Assembly: GCA_948934525.1 (NCBI GenBank)
Contig: CAQZSK010000007.1
Coordinates: 1 to 64,000 of the forward strand
Source of the DNA: an uncultured Clostridia bacterium
Lineage (GTDB): Bacteria; Bacillota; Clostridia; TANB77; CAG-508
Direction of reading: 5' to 3'
Length of the DNA stretch: 64,000 bases
A program made the translations under genes and the position numbers. This document shows, one piece after another, positions 8,487-16,594 of the stretch. The notes under the pieces are model-generated. The model made no database searches, was not told the origin of the DNA, and saw only the letters and a list, made by a program, of their open reading frames with translations. Position 1 is the stretch's first letter. Each line of letters begins with the position of its first letter.

Positions 8487-9368
8487 ATGGATGGAATTTT
8501 AATTGTGAAAAAAGAGAAAGGTTGTACCTCACATGATATAGTTGCAAAAGTAAAGAAAATAGTAAAAACAAAAGTTGGACATACAGGAACATTAGACCCA
8601 ATGGCAACTGGTGTACTTCCACTATTATTAGGAGAGGGAACAAAGCTTTCTAAATATTTAATAGAACATGATAAGATTTATGAAGCAGTAGTTAGACTAG
8701 GGCAAAAAACAGATACAGCTGATAGTGAAGGGAAAGTAATTGAAGAAAAAGAAATAGAAAAAAAATTAGTGTCTATAGAGAAAATACAAAATGTATTAAG
8801 ACAATTAGAAGGTAAACAAATGCAGAGACCGCCTATTTATTCAGCTATTAAAATAAAGGGAAAAAAATTGTATGAATATGCGAGAAAAAATGAGACAGTA
8901 GAAATTCCAGAGCGTGAAATAGAAATTTATAGTATGCAATTAATGAATTATAATGAAAAAGAAAGAACAATTTCTTTTAGAGTGCATTGTTCAAAAGGTA
9001 CATATATTAGAAGTTTATGTGAAACGATAGCAGAAAAATTAGGAACCATAGGATATATGCAGGAATTAAATCGTGTTAGAGTAGGTAGATTTGTAATAGA
9101 ACAAACAGTAACATTGGGGCAAATTGAAGAAGCAAAAGAAATTCAAAACGAGGAATTTTGGAAAGAAAATATTATAACAATAGAGCGATTTTTTAAAGAT
9201 AGACCAGAGATTGTACTAAACGAACGACAACTAATTTTATTCTTTAATGGAGTACAGCAGACTAGAAAGGAAAAAGATGATATTTATAGAATATATGATA
9301 ATAGTAAGTTTATAGGTACAGGTGTAATAGAAAATAGCTTATTAAAAAGGGAAATTATAATTATATAG
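8487..9368 (+). CDS. truB: tRNA pseudouridine(55) synthase TruB
   Basis: 293 residues. GHTGTLDPMATGVLP near residues 31-45 holds the catalytic Asp37; 'QRPPIYSAIKIKGKKLYEYAR' and 'CSKGTYIRSL' are further TruB motifs. It isomerises U55 in the T-loop of tRNAs. AGAGGGAATATAA precedes the ATG. Last gene of the operon, ended by the terminator at 9382. Confidence 0.96.
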   Translation: MDGILIVKKEKGCTSHDIVAKVKKIVKTKVGHTGTLDPMATGVLPLLLGEGTKLSKYLIEHDKIYEAVVRLGQKTDTADSEGKVIEEKEIEKKLVSIEKIQNVLRQLEGKQMQRPPIYSAIKIKGKKLYEYARKNETVEIPEREIEIYSMQLMNYNEKERTISFRVHCSKGTYIRSLCETIAEKLGTIGYMQELNRVRVGRFVIEQTVTLGQIEEAKEIQNEEFWKENIITIERFFKDRPEIVLNERQLILFFNGVQQTRKEKDDIYRIYDNSKFIGTGVIENSLLKREIIII

Positions 9369-9381
9369 AATTAACAAATCG

Positions 9382-9419
9382 ATATCACAAGTAGCAAAAG
9401 CGAAAGTGATATATTTTTT
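9382..9419 (+). terminator. Intrinsic terminator of the truB operon
   Basis: Stem ATATCAC (9382-9388) / GTGATAT (9406-9412), loop of 17 nt, then ATTTTTTA. The loop AAGTAGCAAAAGCGAAA is nearly identical to the terminator loop at 12153 and related to that at 49721. Confidence 0.75.
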
Positions 9420-9431
9420 ACCCAAATTATA

Positions 9432-11090
9432 ATGATTGCGTTAGTTGTAACCATTGTAGTACTATTAATCTTAGCAGGAATTACAATTACTTATGTAATG
9501 GGAGACAATAGTGTATTCAAACAAGCAGTAGATGCAAAATTGAAAACAGATATAGCAATATGGAAGGATAAATTAGAATTAGCCAAAGGACCAATTATCG
9601 TAGAAGGTTTGGGGACTTTTAATCCAGATAGATATTTTGAATATATAGAAGAACAAGAAACTATTCATGATAAAGATACAGATGTAATAGATAATGGAGA
9701 TGGAACATATGACATAATTACTAAACCAGGATACATTTTTGAAGTAACATTAATTCCAAGCCAAGATAATCCCAAAGATGCAGAAATAACATATTTAGGG
9801 CAAGATGGAAAGATAGCTCCAATCATCAAAAGAATAGAAACTAGTAGTACAAAAACCAGTATAACTGCAAAGGCAATAGTCACAAGACTAGGAAATGGAA
9901 TAGTAACCTATTATTATAAATTGAAATCAGAACCTGATAGTGAGTATAAAGAAATAACAAATGTAAATGAAGAAACAGGAGCAACACAAAATACAGGAAT
10001 AGAAGTAGGAGAAACCTACATTATCAAAGTCATTGCAAAAAATGAAGTAGGAGAAACTATAGATGTAGCAGAGATAGCAGCAGCCAAAATATTGGTAGAA
10101 AGTATAACATTAAATGAAACAAGTGAAACTCTTTATGATAATCAAACAGTATTACAATTAACTGCAACAGTGTTACCAAATGATGCAACTAACAAGGCAG
10201 TAGTATGGAGTAGTAGCAATGAAAATGTAGCAATAGTAAATGAGAATGGATTAGTAACTAAAAAGGCTGAAGGAACAACAATAATAACCGTAAAGGCAAC
10301 AGATGGAAGCAATAAAGCAGCAACATGCGAAATTATAGTAACAAATGAAAGTAATTGGCCTGAAATAGCAGAAATAGCAAAAGAGATAGCAGGAAATAAT
10401 AGCATAACAAGTAGTTCAACAGAGGCAACTGTGATGGTAAATGGAAAGAGCGAGACTATAAAAGTTGGAGACACATATACATTAAAATATAATGGAAAAT
10501 TATGTCCAGTACGAGTGTTAGGATTTAAGCATGATGATTTAGTAAATAGAGGAGTATATGGAGGAAACCACTTAAAGGCTGGAATTAGCTTTGAATTTAA
10601 ATATCAATTGACTAATTATTCGTCTGTTAACATTTCGGAAGGATGGCCAAACTCAAAAATAAGAATGTTTTTAGAAGGAGAAGATGGCCGAGAGAAATTA
10701 AGCAATAATAGATATATAAAACAAGTAAAGAAAGAATATATAAAGATATATAATAATGCGAGTACTAATAATAACTATAGCAATGATTATTTATGGTTGT
10801 TATCTGCAAGTGAAATATGGAATAATGGATATAATGGAGGGAATACAAGGGGATATGCAATAACAACGGAAGGAACTCAGTATCAATATTACAAGAAAAT
10901 AAATCCGATATACAATAAAGAAAATATAAATCTACAAAAAGTTAGTTATCAAACAATTTCTAATTGGTGGCTCCGCTCACCTTCTTATGAGGGAGATGGT
11001 ATGCTTTGTTATGTTGAATATACTGGAAAGGCAAGGTATGGAACAAGCGCTTATGGAAATAGTATACTATCTCCTGGATTTTGTATCTAA
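9432..11090 (+). CDS. Pilin-like surface protein with Big_2 and DUF6273-like domains, leader missing
   Basis: 552 residues from the first ATG. The body starts in a type IV pilin-like helix (IALVVTIVVLLILAGITITYVMGDNS) but lacks the Lys-Gly-Ile-Thr-Leu leader present in the paralogue at 55792. In-frame codons upstream read TQII without Met, behind a TAA at 9372. There is no ribosome binding site, and the truB terminator ends 12 bp upstream. A Big_2 domain lies at about 220-300 and a WWLRSP DUF6273-like domain at the end, whose tail 'SPGFCI' deviates from the usual VRPA-type ending. Probably a 5'-truncated, silent copy, unless translated from a weak internal start. Confidence 0.6.
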   Translation: MIALVVTIVVLLILAGITITYVMGDNSVFKQAVDAKLKTDIAIWKDKLELAKGPIIVEGLGTFNPDRYFEYIEEQETIHDKDTDVIDNGDGTYDIITKPGYIFEVTLIPSQDNPKDAEITYLGQDGKIAPIIKRIETSSTKTSITAKAIVTRLGNGIVTYYYKLKSEPDSEYKEITNVNEETGATQNTGIEVGETYIIKVIAKNEVGETIDVAEIAAAKILVESITLNETSETLYDNQTVLQLTATVLPNDATNKAVVWSSSNENVAIVNENGLVTKKAEGTTIITVKATDGSNKAATCEIIVTNESNWPEIAEIAKEIAGNNSITSSSTEATVMVNGKSETIKVGDTYTLKYNGKLCPVRVLGFKHDDLVNRGVYGGNHLKAGISFEFKYQLTNYSSVNISEGWPNSKIRMFLEGEDGREKLSNNRYIKQVKKEYIKIYNNASTNNNYSNDYLWLLSASEIWNNGYNGGNTRGYAITTEGTQYQYYKKINPIYNKENINLQKVSYQTISNWWLRSPSYEGDGMLCYVEYTGKARYGTSAYGNSILSPGFCI

Positions 11091-11115
11091 TATTCGGACT
11101 GAAAAAATATAAAAA

Positions 11116-11148
11116 AAGATTACAGACAAAAATTCCTACTGTAATCTT
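11116..11148. terminator. Bidirectional terminator between 9432 gene and rubrerythrin
   Basis: AAGATTACAG (11116-11125) pairs with CTGTAATCTT (11139-11148), with A-run before and CTTTTT after, so it can serve both convergent genes. Confidence 0.7.
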
Positions 11149-11166
11149 CTTTTTAAATATAATAAT

Positions 11167-11700
11167 TTAATAATTTTCGCAATTTACTTCAAAATAAGCT
11201 TGTGGGTGTTTACAAACTGGACAAATAGTAGGAGCTTCCATGCCAACATGAATATGTCCGCAATTTCTGCATTTCCAAACAGTAATACTTCCTTTTTTGA
11301 AAACTTCACCATTTCCTAAATTTTCAATTAATTTTCTATATCTTTCTTCATGGTGTTTTTCTACTTCTGCGATTCCTCTAAAAGTAGCAGCAATTTCAGT
11401 AAATCCTTCTTCGTCAGCAACTTTAGCAAAATTGGCATACATATCTGTCCATTCATAATTTTCACCAGCAGCTGCATCATTTAAGTTAGATAAGGTATTT
11501 CCAATACCTTTTAAATATTTAAAGTGTAATTTAGCATGTTCTTTTTCATTTTCAGCAGTCTCTAAGAAAATAGCTGCAATTTGTTCATAGCCTTCTTTTT
11601 TGGCAACGCTAGCAAAATATGTATATTTATTTCTAGCCTCTGATTCGCCTGAAAAAGCAGCTCTCAAATTAGCCTCTGTTTTTGAACCTTTTAATTCCAT
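11167..11700 (-). CDS. rbr: Rubrerythrin
   Basis: 177 residues from the ATG at 11700 (MELKGSKTEANL), chosen because AAGGAGGA sits 5 nt before it; an upstream ATG at 11748 has no such site. The N-terminal ferritin-like di-iron domain carries ENEKEHAKLHF and EVEKHHEERY, and the C-terminal rubredoxin domain has CRNCGH...CPVC. It is a peroxidase that protects anaerobes from oxygen and peroxide, and is common in Clostridia. Transcribed alone, opposite to its neighbours. Confidence 0.96.
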   Translation of the reverse strand: MELKGSKTEANLRAAFSGESEARNKYTYFASVAKKEGYEQIAAIFLETAENEKEHAKLHFKYLKGIGNTLSNLNDAAAGENYEWTDMYANFAKVADEEGFTEIAATFRGIAEVEKHHEERYRKLIENLGNGEVFKKGSITVWKCRNCGHIHVGMEAPTICPVCKHPQAYFEVNCENY

Positions 11701-11736
11701 AATTTTCCTCCTTAAAATAATATTATTAATATTTAC

Positions 11737-11765
11737 ATCATATATCACAAAGAAGAAAATGTCAA
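11737..11765 (-). promoter_or_regulatory. Promoter of rubrerythrin
   Basis: On the minus strand TTGACA (11765-11760), a 17-bp spacer, and TATGAT (11742-11737). Confidence 0.65.
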
Positions 11766-11812
11766 TTTCTATAACAGTAAAAATAAGAAATTTTAATTTT
11801 TTAGGAAAGGTA

Positions 11813-11842
11813 TTGAAAAAAAAGAAAGGGAAGTGATAGAAT
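11813..11842 (+). promoter_or_regulatory. Putative promoter of non-coding cassette 1
   Basis: TTGAAA (11813-11818), an 18-bp spacer, TAGAAT (11837-11842). Start of transcription would fall near 11850, just before the GGGAT hairpin of the cassette. Confidence 0.4.
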
Positions 11843-11855
11843 AAAAATAAATATA

Positions 11856-12152
11856 GGGATTGTGTTATAGTATCCCAGCTGCGCAGGCTGGCATGGTGCT
11901 AGCAACTCTAACTGGCTCAACGCAGCTGACCGTGGTTTCGTACGTGGCGGCAATGGTGGAGTATTCTCCTTTAACGGCAAGAACACTTGGATTGGCAACA
12001 ACAACTATGGTCGTGGAGTAGCAGTGGTGGGCACTGGACTCTTATATAACATATCAGAAGGGAAAATTTTAAGGAATTTTTCGAGCATAGTTATATATAA
12101 AAGAAACATAATTCCTTCCAAATTGGTAAAATATAAAAGAGTAATATGTTAT
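11856..12152 (+). ncRNA. Non-coding DGR-like cassette 1 (template-like repeat)
   Basis: No start codon or long ORF precedes it (in-frame TAG at 11868). It contains: a 5' hairpin GGGAT (11856-11860)/ATCCC (11872-11876); a 164-bp segment (11879-12042) homologous to the 3' end of the DGR target at 53684-53841; then a flank shared only with cassette 2, including hairpin 12063-12068/12075-12080 around loop TTAAGG. Read in the target's frame it gives CAGWHGASNSNWLNAADRG ... YGRGVAVVGTGL. Eight codons are AAC, all at variable sites. The unit ends in the terminator at 12142. A template-type DGR RNA, a silent donor, or a decayed gene end are the alternatives. Confidence 0.6.
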
Positions 12153-12187
12153 TAGTAGCAATAGCGAAGATAACATATTATTTTTTT
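12142..12187 (+). terminator. Terminator of cassette 1
   Basis: TAATATGTTAT (12142-12152) / ATAACATATTA (12170-12180) followed by seven Ts. The 17-nt loop TAGTAGCAATAGCGAAG matches the truB terminator loop in 14 of 17 positions. Confidence 0.8.
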
Positions 12188-12249
12188 GATACAAAACGAT
12201 TGATAAATCTATGCATATATAAAAAACGACAATAAGTAAACATAAAATG

Positions 12250-12278
12250 TTGCAAAAATAAATTATGTGTGATATAAT
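12250..12278 (+). promoter_or_regulatory. Promoter of the exopolysaccharide operon
   Basis: TTGCAA (12250-12255), 17-bp spacer, TATAAT (12273-12278) with an extended TG element (TGATATAAT). Confidence 0.65.
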
Positions 12279-12298
12279 TGACATATAGGTGGTGAAAT

Positions 12299-15200
12299 AT
12301 GGATAAAAAGGAAAAGAATAGTTTAAAAAGATTAAGCAATGTATTAAAGAAAAATAGCTTAAAAATTGTACTAATACTTTTTCTATTCACTTTATGTGGA
12401 TATTTTTACTCATATAATATGGTTGTACCAAAGTACAAATCAATTTCTACCATGCTTCTAACAAGCGATAATGTCAATAAAGATACAGACAGCCTAACAC
12501 AAAACGATATCAATTTAAATAAAAACTTAATTGGTACGTATGGAAGAATACTAAAGAGCAGTAGTGTGCTAAACAAAGTAATTGAACGCTTGAATTTAGA
12601 CATGGAAGAAGAAGAGTTATACAAAAATATAGAAATAGAAGAAGTAAAAGATACTCAAATTATTGAAATTGGAGTTATTCATGAAAGTGCTGCTGAAGCT
12701 CAAAAAATAGCAGCAACTTTAAATGATGTCTTTATCCAAGAGATTAGAGAATTTTATAAAATAGACAATATCAGTATTGTAGATCAGGCTTCATTTGAAA
12801 CACAACCATATAATATTCATCATGTGGTTGATATTTTGATGTTCCTAGGTGCTGGTATTGTAGCATGTACAATTATGGTATCTATTATCTATGTTCTAGA
12901 TACAACAATCAAAATTGAGCAAGATATTGAAGAATATATTGGATTAAATGTAGTAGGTGTTGTACCATTTCATAAATCTAAAACAGATGAAGAATTAATT
13001 GTACATCACCATAGCAAATCAGTAGTATCAGAAGCATTTAAAACAATTAGAACTAATATAGCCTTTTCAAAATCAAAGGAAGAATCAAAAACAATTTTAT
13101 TTACCAGCTGTAATGCATCAGAAGGAAAAAGCTGGATTACTGCAAATATGGCAGTAGCATATGCTTGGTCAAATAAAAATGTAATCATTGTAGATGCAGA
13201 TATGAGAAAAGGTAGACAACATAACATTTTCGAAGTATCTAACGAAAATGGCTTATCAGAATGTTTAAGAGAAATTGAAGATAGTGAAGACTATAAAACA
13301 TTAAAAAATTATATTAAACAGACGAATGTTCCAAAAGTACATATTATCACAATAGGAACAGTTCCACCAAACCCATCTGAGTTATTATCATCAGGTAAAA
13401 TGAATGAACTAATTCAGATGTTAAAATGTGTATATGATGTAGTTATCATAGATGGTACACCTTGTAACTTAGTAGCTGACAGTATTCCAGTATCTAGAAT
13501 TGCTGATTCAACAGTATTAGTTACAGAATGTAGAAGAACTAAAATTGAAGATTTAAAAAATGTTATGAAGTTAATTCAAAATGTAGGTGGTAATATTGAA
13601 GGTGCCATTTTAAATAAAAAAGAAATGAAAAGCAAAGAATATGGCAAAGGATATTATTATGGAAAAATAGATGACAACAACACAACAGTGGAATTACAAA
13701 CTTATACAGTAAAGGAATTAATTGCAAATAGAAAACAAAAAGCAGAGGAAGAAGTTCAAGTAGTAGGAGAGCCAACAATTAAAGAAGAACAAATTACGTT
13801 ATTAGCAGAAAAGATTGAAGGTTTAGAAGATAAATTATTAAAAATTCCAGATATGAACTTAGCTGGATACACAAAAGCAGTAGAAGATATCAGAAGTATT
13901 TATGAGAACGAAATTGATAGAAATAAATTAGCGGAAGATATCAAGGAAAATATTATCAAAAATGAATTAGTGAAAAAGTTAGAACAAAATAATGAAGAAA
14001 CAAAAAATGTTTTAGAACAGAAAATGGAACAATTAAATCATGAAAATGAAATTATAGGCTTAATTCAAAAAATTGATAGTATTGAAAATGCAATTAATCA
14101 AGATACAACTGAAGAAAAAATAGTAAGCATGATTTCTGAAATGAAACAAGAACAAAACAGAAAGATGGAAGAATTAAATAATAGTAAAGCATTATCAGAC
14201 ATTTTAGAAAGAATGGATAGGTTAACACAAAATCAAAATGAAAATATCGAAAAGAATGGTTTAGAAACTAGATATTTACTAGAAAATAGCAATCAAGCTA
14301 CCAGAGATTTGTTGGAGAATAGCAATGAAGAAACTAGAAACTTATTGGTAAGTAGTCAAGAAGAAACGAAGAATTTAATAGAAAGAACAAACCAAGCAAC
14401 TAGAAGTATATTAGAAGAAAATAAAATAGAAACTCAAAATTTATTAGAAGAGAAAATAGCAAACTTAAACTACAAACAAGAAATCAATGAATTAATGAAC
14501 AAAATCAATAGCTTAGAAAATAATATGAATCAAGATACTACACAAGAAACGATTAAAATGATAGAAGCAAATATTCAAGATATGATTTTGGACATGCGTG
14601 AAGAACAAAATGAAAAAATGCAAGAAATAGATACAAGAAATGCATTAACAGAAACGAAAAATTTAATTCAAGAAAGCAAACTAGAAACTCAGAATTTATT
14701 AGAAGAAAAGATAGCAAACTTAAACTATAAACAGGAAATTGATGAATTAATGAACAAAATCAATAATTTAGAAAACAATATGAATCAAGATACAACAGAA
14801 GAAAGCATTAAAATGGTTGAAGAAAAAATTCAAACTATGATTTTAGAAATGAAAGAAGAACAAAGCGAAATAACCCAAAAATTATTAGAAGAAACTTTTA
14901 AGACAATGATTTCTAATATGGTAGAAAATCAAAATGAAACAAGAACTTTATTAGAAGAGAAAATGGCAAATTTAAATTATAAAGATGAAATTAGTAACTT
15001 GATGAATAAAATTACAGATGTAGAGCAAGCAGTTAATAGTAAGGACTCAGAAGAGAAGTTAAGTAAAGCAGTAGAAAAGATGAAATTAGAAAACGAGAAG
15101 AAATTAGAAAAATTAGATAGTTCAGATCAAATTAAAGAAATTATGAAAGAGTTAAAGAAAATTAACAATAGATATGACAAACTAGCATTAGAGGTAAACA

Positions 15201-15439
15201 AAAACTTGGCTGCTATGAAGAAAGCTTCTCAGACTACAAAGCAAACAACAAAACAGACTACAAAAACAAAAGTTGCTAATAAAAATAATGTAATCGAATT
15301 AGAAACAGCTAAAAAGAAAATGAATCAAGAAGAACTAATTATCGAATACGGAAAAGAAATTGAGTATGAACAATTATTAGACTTAGCAATTGGAGTATAT
15401 GAATTTAACACAGATCAAAATAAAAGGAGGGCAGAGTAG
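12299..15439 (+). CDS. Wzz/CpsC-BY-kinase fusion with a long coiled-coil tail
   Basis: 1046 residues. A Wzz-type chain-length domain with two membrane helices (about 23-42 and 178-200) is fused to a bacterial tyrosine kinase: Walker A SCNASEGKSW, Walker A' VIIVDADMRKG, Walker B VVIIDGTP, and a Tyr cluster (EYGKGYYYGK). Unlike normal CapA/CapB or CpsCD proteins, about 550 residues of predicted coiled coil follow. They are built from repeats such as LLEEKIANLNYKQEI and ENNMNQDTT (several near-identical copies) and end in a Thr/Lys-rich stretch and an acidic C-terminus. Likely controls polysaccharide chain length and assembly at the membrane; the tail may be a scaffold (inference). First gene of the locus. 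Confidence 0.85.
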   Translation: MDKKEKNSLKRLSNVLKKNSLKIVLILFLFTLCGYFYSYNMVVPKYKSISTMLLTSDNVNKDTDSLTQNDINLNKNLIGTYGRILKSSSVLNKVIERLNLDMEEEELYKNIEIEEVKDTQIIEIGVIHESAAEAQKIAATLNDVFIQEIREFYKIDNISIVDQASFETQPYNIHHVVDILMFLGAGIVACTIMVSIIYVLDTTIKIEQDIEEYIGLNVVGVVPFHKSKTDEELIVHHHSKSVVSEAFKTIRTNIAFSKSKEESKTILFTSCNASEGKSWITANMAVAYAWSNKNVIIVDADMRKGRQHNIFEVSNENGLSECLREIEDSEDYKTLKNYIKQTNVPKVHIITIGTVPPNPSELLSSGKMNELIQMLKCVYDVVIIDGTPCNLVADSIPVSRIADSTVLVTECRRTKIEDLKNVMKLIQNVGGNIEGAILNKKEMKSKEYGKGYYYGKIDDNNTTVELQTYTVKELIANRKQKAEEEVQVVGEPTIKEEQITLLAEKIEGLEDKLLKIPDMNLAGYTKAVEDIRSIYENEIDRNKLAEDIKENIIKNELVKKLEQNNEETKNVLEQKMEQLNHENEIIGLIQKIDSIENAINQDTTEEKIVSMISEMKQEQNRKMEELNNSKALSDILERMDRLTQNQNENIEKNGLETRYLLENSNQATRDLLENSNEETRNLLVSSQEETKNLIERTNQATRSILEENKIETQNLLEEKIANLNYKQEINELMNKINSLENNMNQDTTQETIKMIEANIQDMILDMREEQNEKMQEIDTRNALTETKNLIQESKLETQNLLEEKIANLNYKQEIDELMNKINNLENNMNQDTTEESIKMVEEKIQTMILEMKEEQSEITQKLLEETFKTMISNMVENQNETRTLLEEKMANLNYKDEISNLMNKITDVEQAVNSKDSEEKLSKAVEKMKLENEKKLEKLDSSDQIKEIMKELKKINNRYDKLALEVNKNLAAMKKASQTTKQTTKQTTKTKVANKNNVIELETAKKKMNQEELIIEYGKEIEYEQLLDLAIGVYEFNTDQNKRRAE

Positions 15440-15442
15440 AAC

Positions 15443-16507
15443 ATGGAAGAAGAAATGCAAACAGTTAAAAAGAAAACAGGAAAAAAGGGGAAAATCATAA
15501 TTAGCATTTTTAGTGTTCTACTGTTGCTTATCATAGCAATTGGTGCATTAGGAAGTTTCTACATTAATGATAAATTAGCCAAAATTAATTATGTAGAACT
15601 TGACAAAAATAAAATACAAGTAAATCCAGAGGTATTAGTAAAAGCAGATGCATTAGAAACTTATAGAACCATTGCTTTATTTGGAATTGATGCAAGAGAA
15701 GATACCTATGACAAAGGAAATAGAAGTGATTGTATTATTCTTGCAATCTTAAATGAGAAGACCAAAGAGGTAAGTTTAGTATCAATATATAGAGATACCT
15801 ACTTAAAAATGACAGATATGTATTTAGATAAAATAACACATGCCTATTCTTATGGCGGACCAGAACTAGCAATTAGTACACTAAATACAAACTTGGATTT
15901 AGATATTAAAGAATTTGTAACAGTTAACTTTGAGGCAGTAGTAGAAGCGGTAGATGCTTTAGGAGGAATTGAACTAGATATTACTGAGGAAGAAACAAAA
16001 TATATTAATGGATATATTGATGAAATTAATCGTGTAACAGGACATTCTACTGAGAAAATTACAATAGCAGGAAAAAGAAGAGTAGATGGTGTACAAGCAT
16101 TAGCTTATTCTAGAATTCGATATACAGCTGGTGGAGACTATAAGAGAACAGAAAGAATGAGAACTGTTATTGAAAAGATGCTTCAAAAAGCAAAAGGATT
16201 AAGTGCAACAGAGTTAAACAAAATTGTAGATATTCTATTACCTAAAACTTATACTAATATCGAAGCACAGGAAATTTTAGCAATGATACCAGACTTAGCA
16301 ACTTATAAAGTAAAACATAATATTGGTTGGCCATATGAAACCAAAGGTGCAATAATTAATGGAATTTGGTATGGACCACCAATTACGTTAGAAAGTAATG
16401 TTATAAGATTACATAGAGAAATTTATGGACAAGAAGATTATGAACCATCTAATATGGTAAAACAAATTAGTAATGAAATTATTCAAAAAACAGGTTATAC
16501 AAAATAA
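15443..16507 (+). CDS. LytR-CpsA-Psr (LCP) family phosphotransferase
   Basis: 354 residues. One N-terminal membrane helix (about 17-40), then an extracellular LCP domain with 'TIALFGIDAREDT', 'NRSDCIILAIL', 'VSLVSIYRDTYL' and 'LAYSRIRYTAGGDYKRTERMR', the Arg/Asp-rich pyrophosphate-lipid site. LCP proteins move glycopolymers from undecaprenyl carriers to peptidoglycan. Starts 4 bp after the kinase fusion, so co-translated; probably anchors the polysaccharide made by this locus. Confidence 0.93.
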   Translation: MEEEMQTVKKKTGKKGKIIISIFSVLLLLIIAIGALGSFYINDKLAKINYVELDKNKIQVNPEVLVKADALETYRTIALFGIDAREDTYDKGNRSDCIILAILNEKTKEVSLVSIYRDTYLKMTDMYLDKITHAYSYGGPELAISTLNTNLDLDIKEFVTVNFEAVVEAVDALGGIELDITEEETKYINGYIDEINRVTGHSTEKITIAGKRRVDGVQALAYSRIRYTAGGDYKRTERMRTVIEKMLQKAKGLSATELNKIVDILLPKTYTNIEAQEILAMIPDLATYKVKHNIGWPYETKGAIINGIWYGPPITLESNVIRLHREIYGQEDYEPSNMVKQISNEIIQKTGYTK

Positions 16508-16594
16508 ACACAAGGACAAGCATAATATAACAAACCAAAGAAAACGAGAAACAAAAGAAGGAGAATATGAATATATAATGGAGGAAAACATATT

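Noticed and set aside
11801..12004. Minus-strand 67-codon ORF across cassette 1
   Set aside because: It is the reverse of the variable-segment homology; the conserved reading frame is on the plus strand.
11879..12042. Cassette 1 as the direct template of the 53160 target
   Set aside because: Several differences are not at adenines (TCT/GCT, CTC/GTC with other changes) and it has an extra codon before GVFSF, so it cannot be the immediate template.
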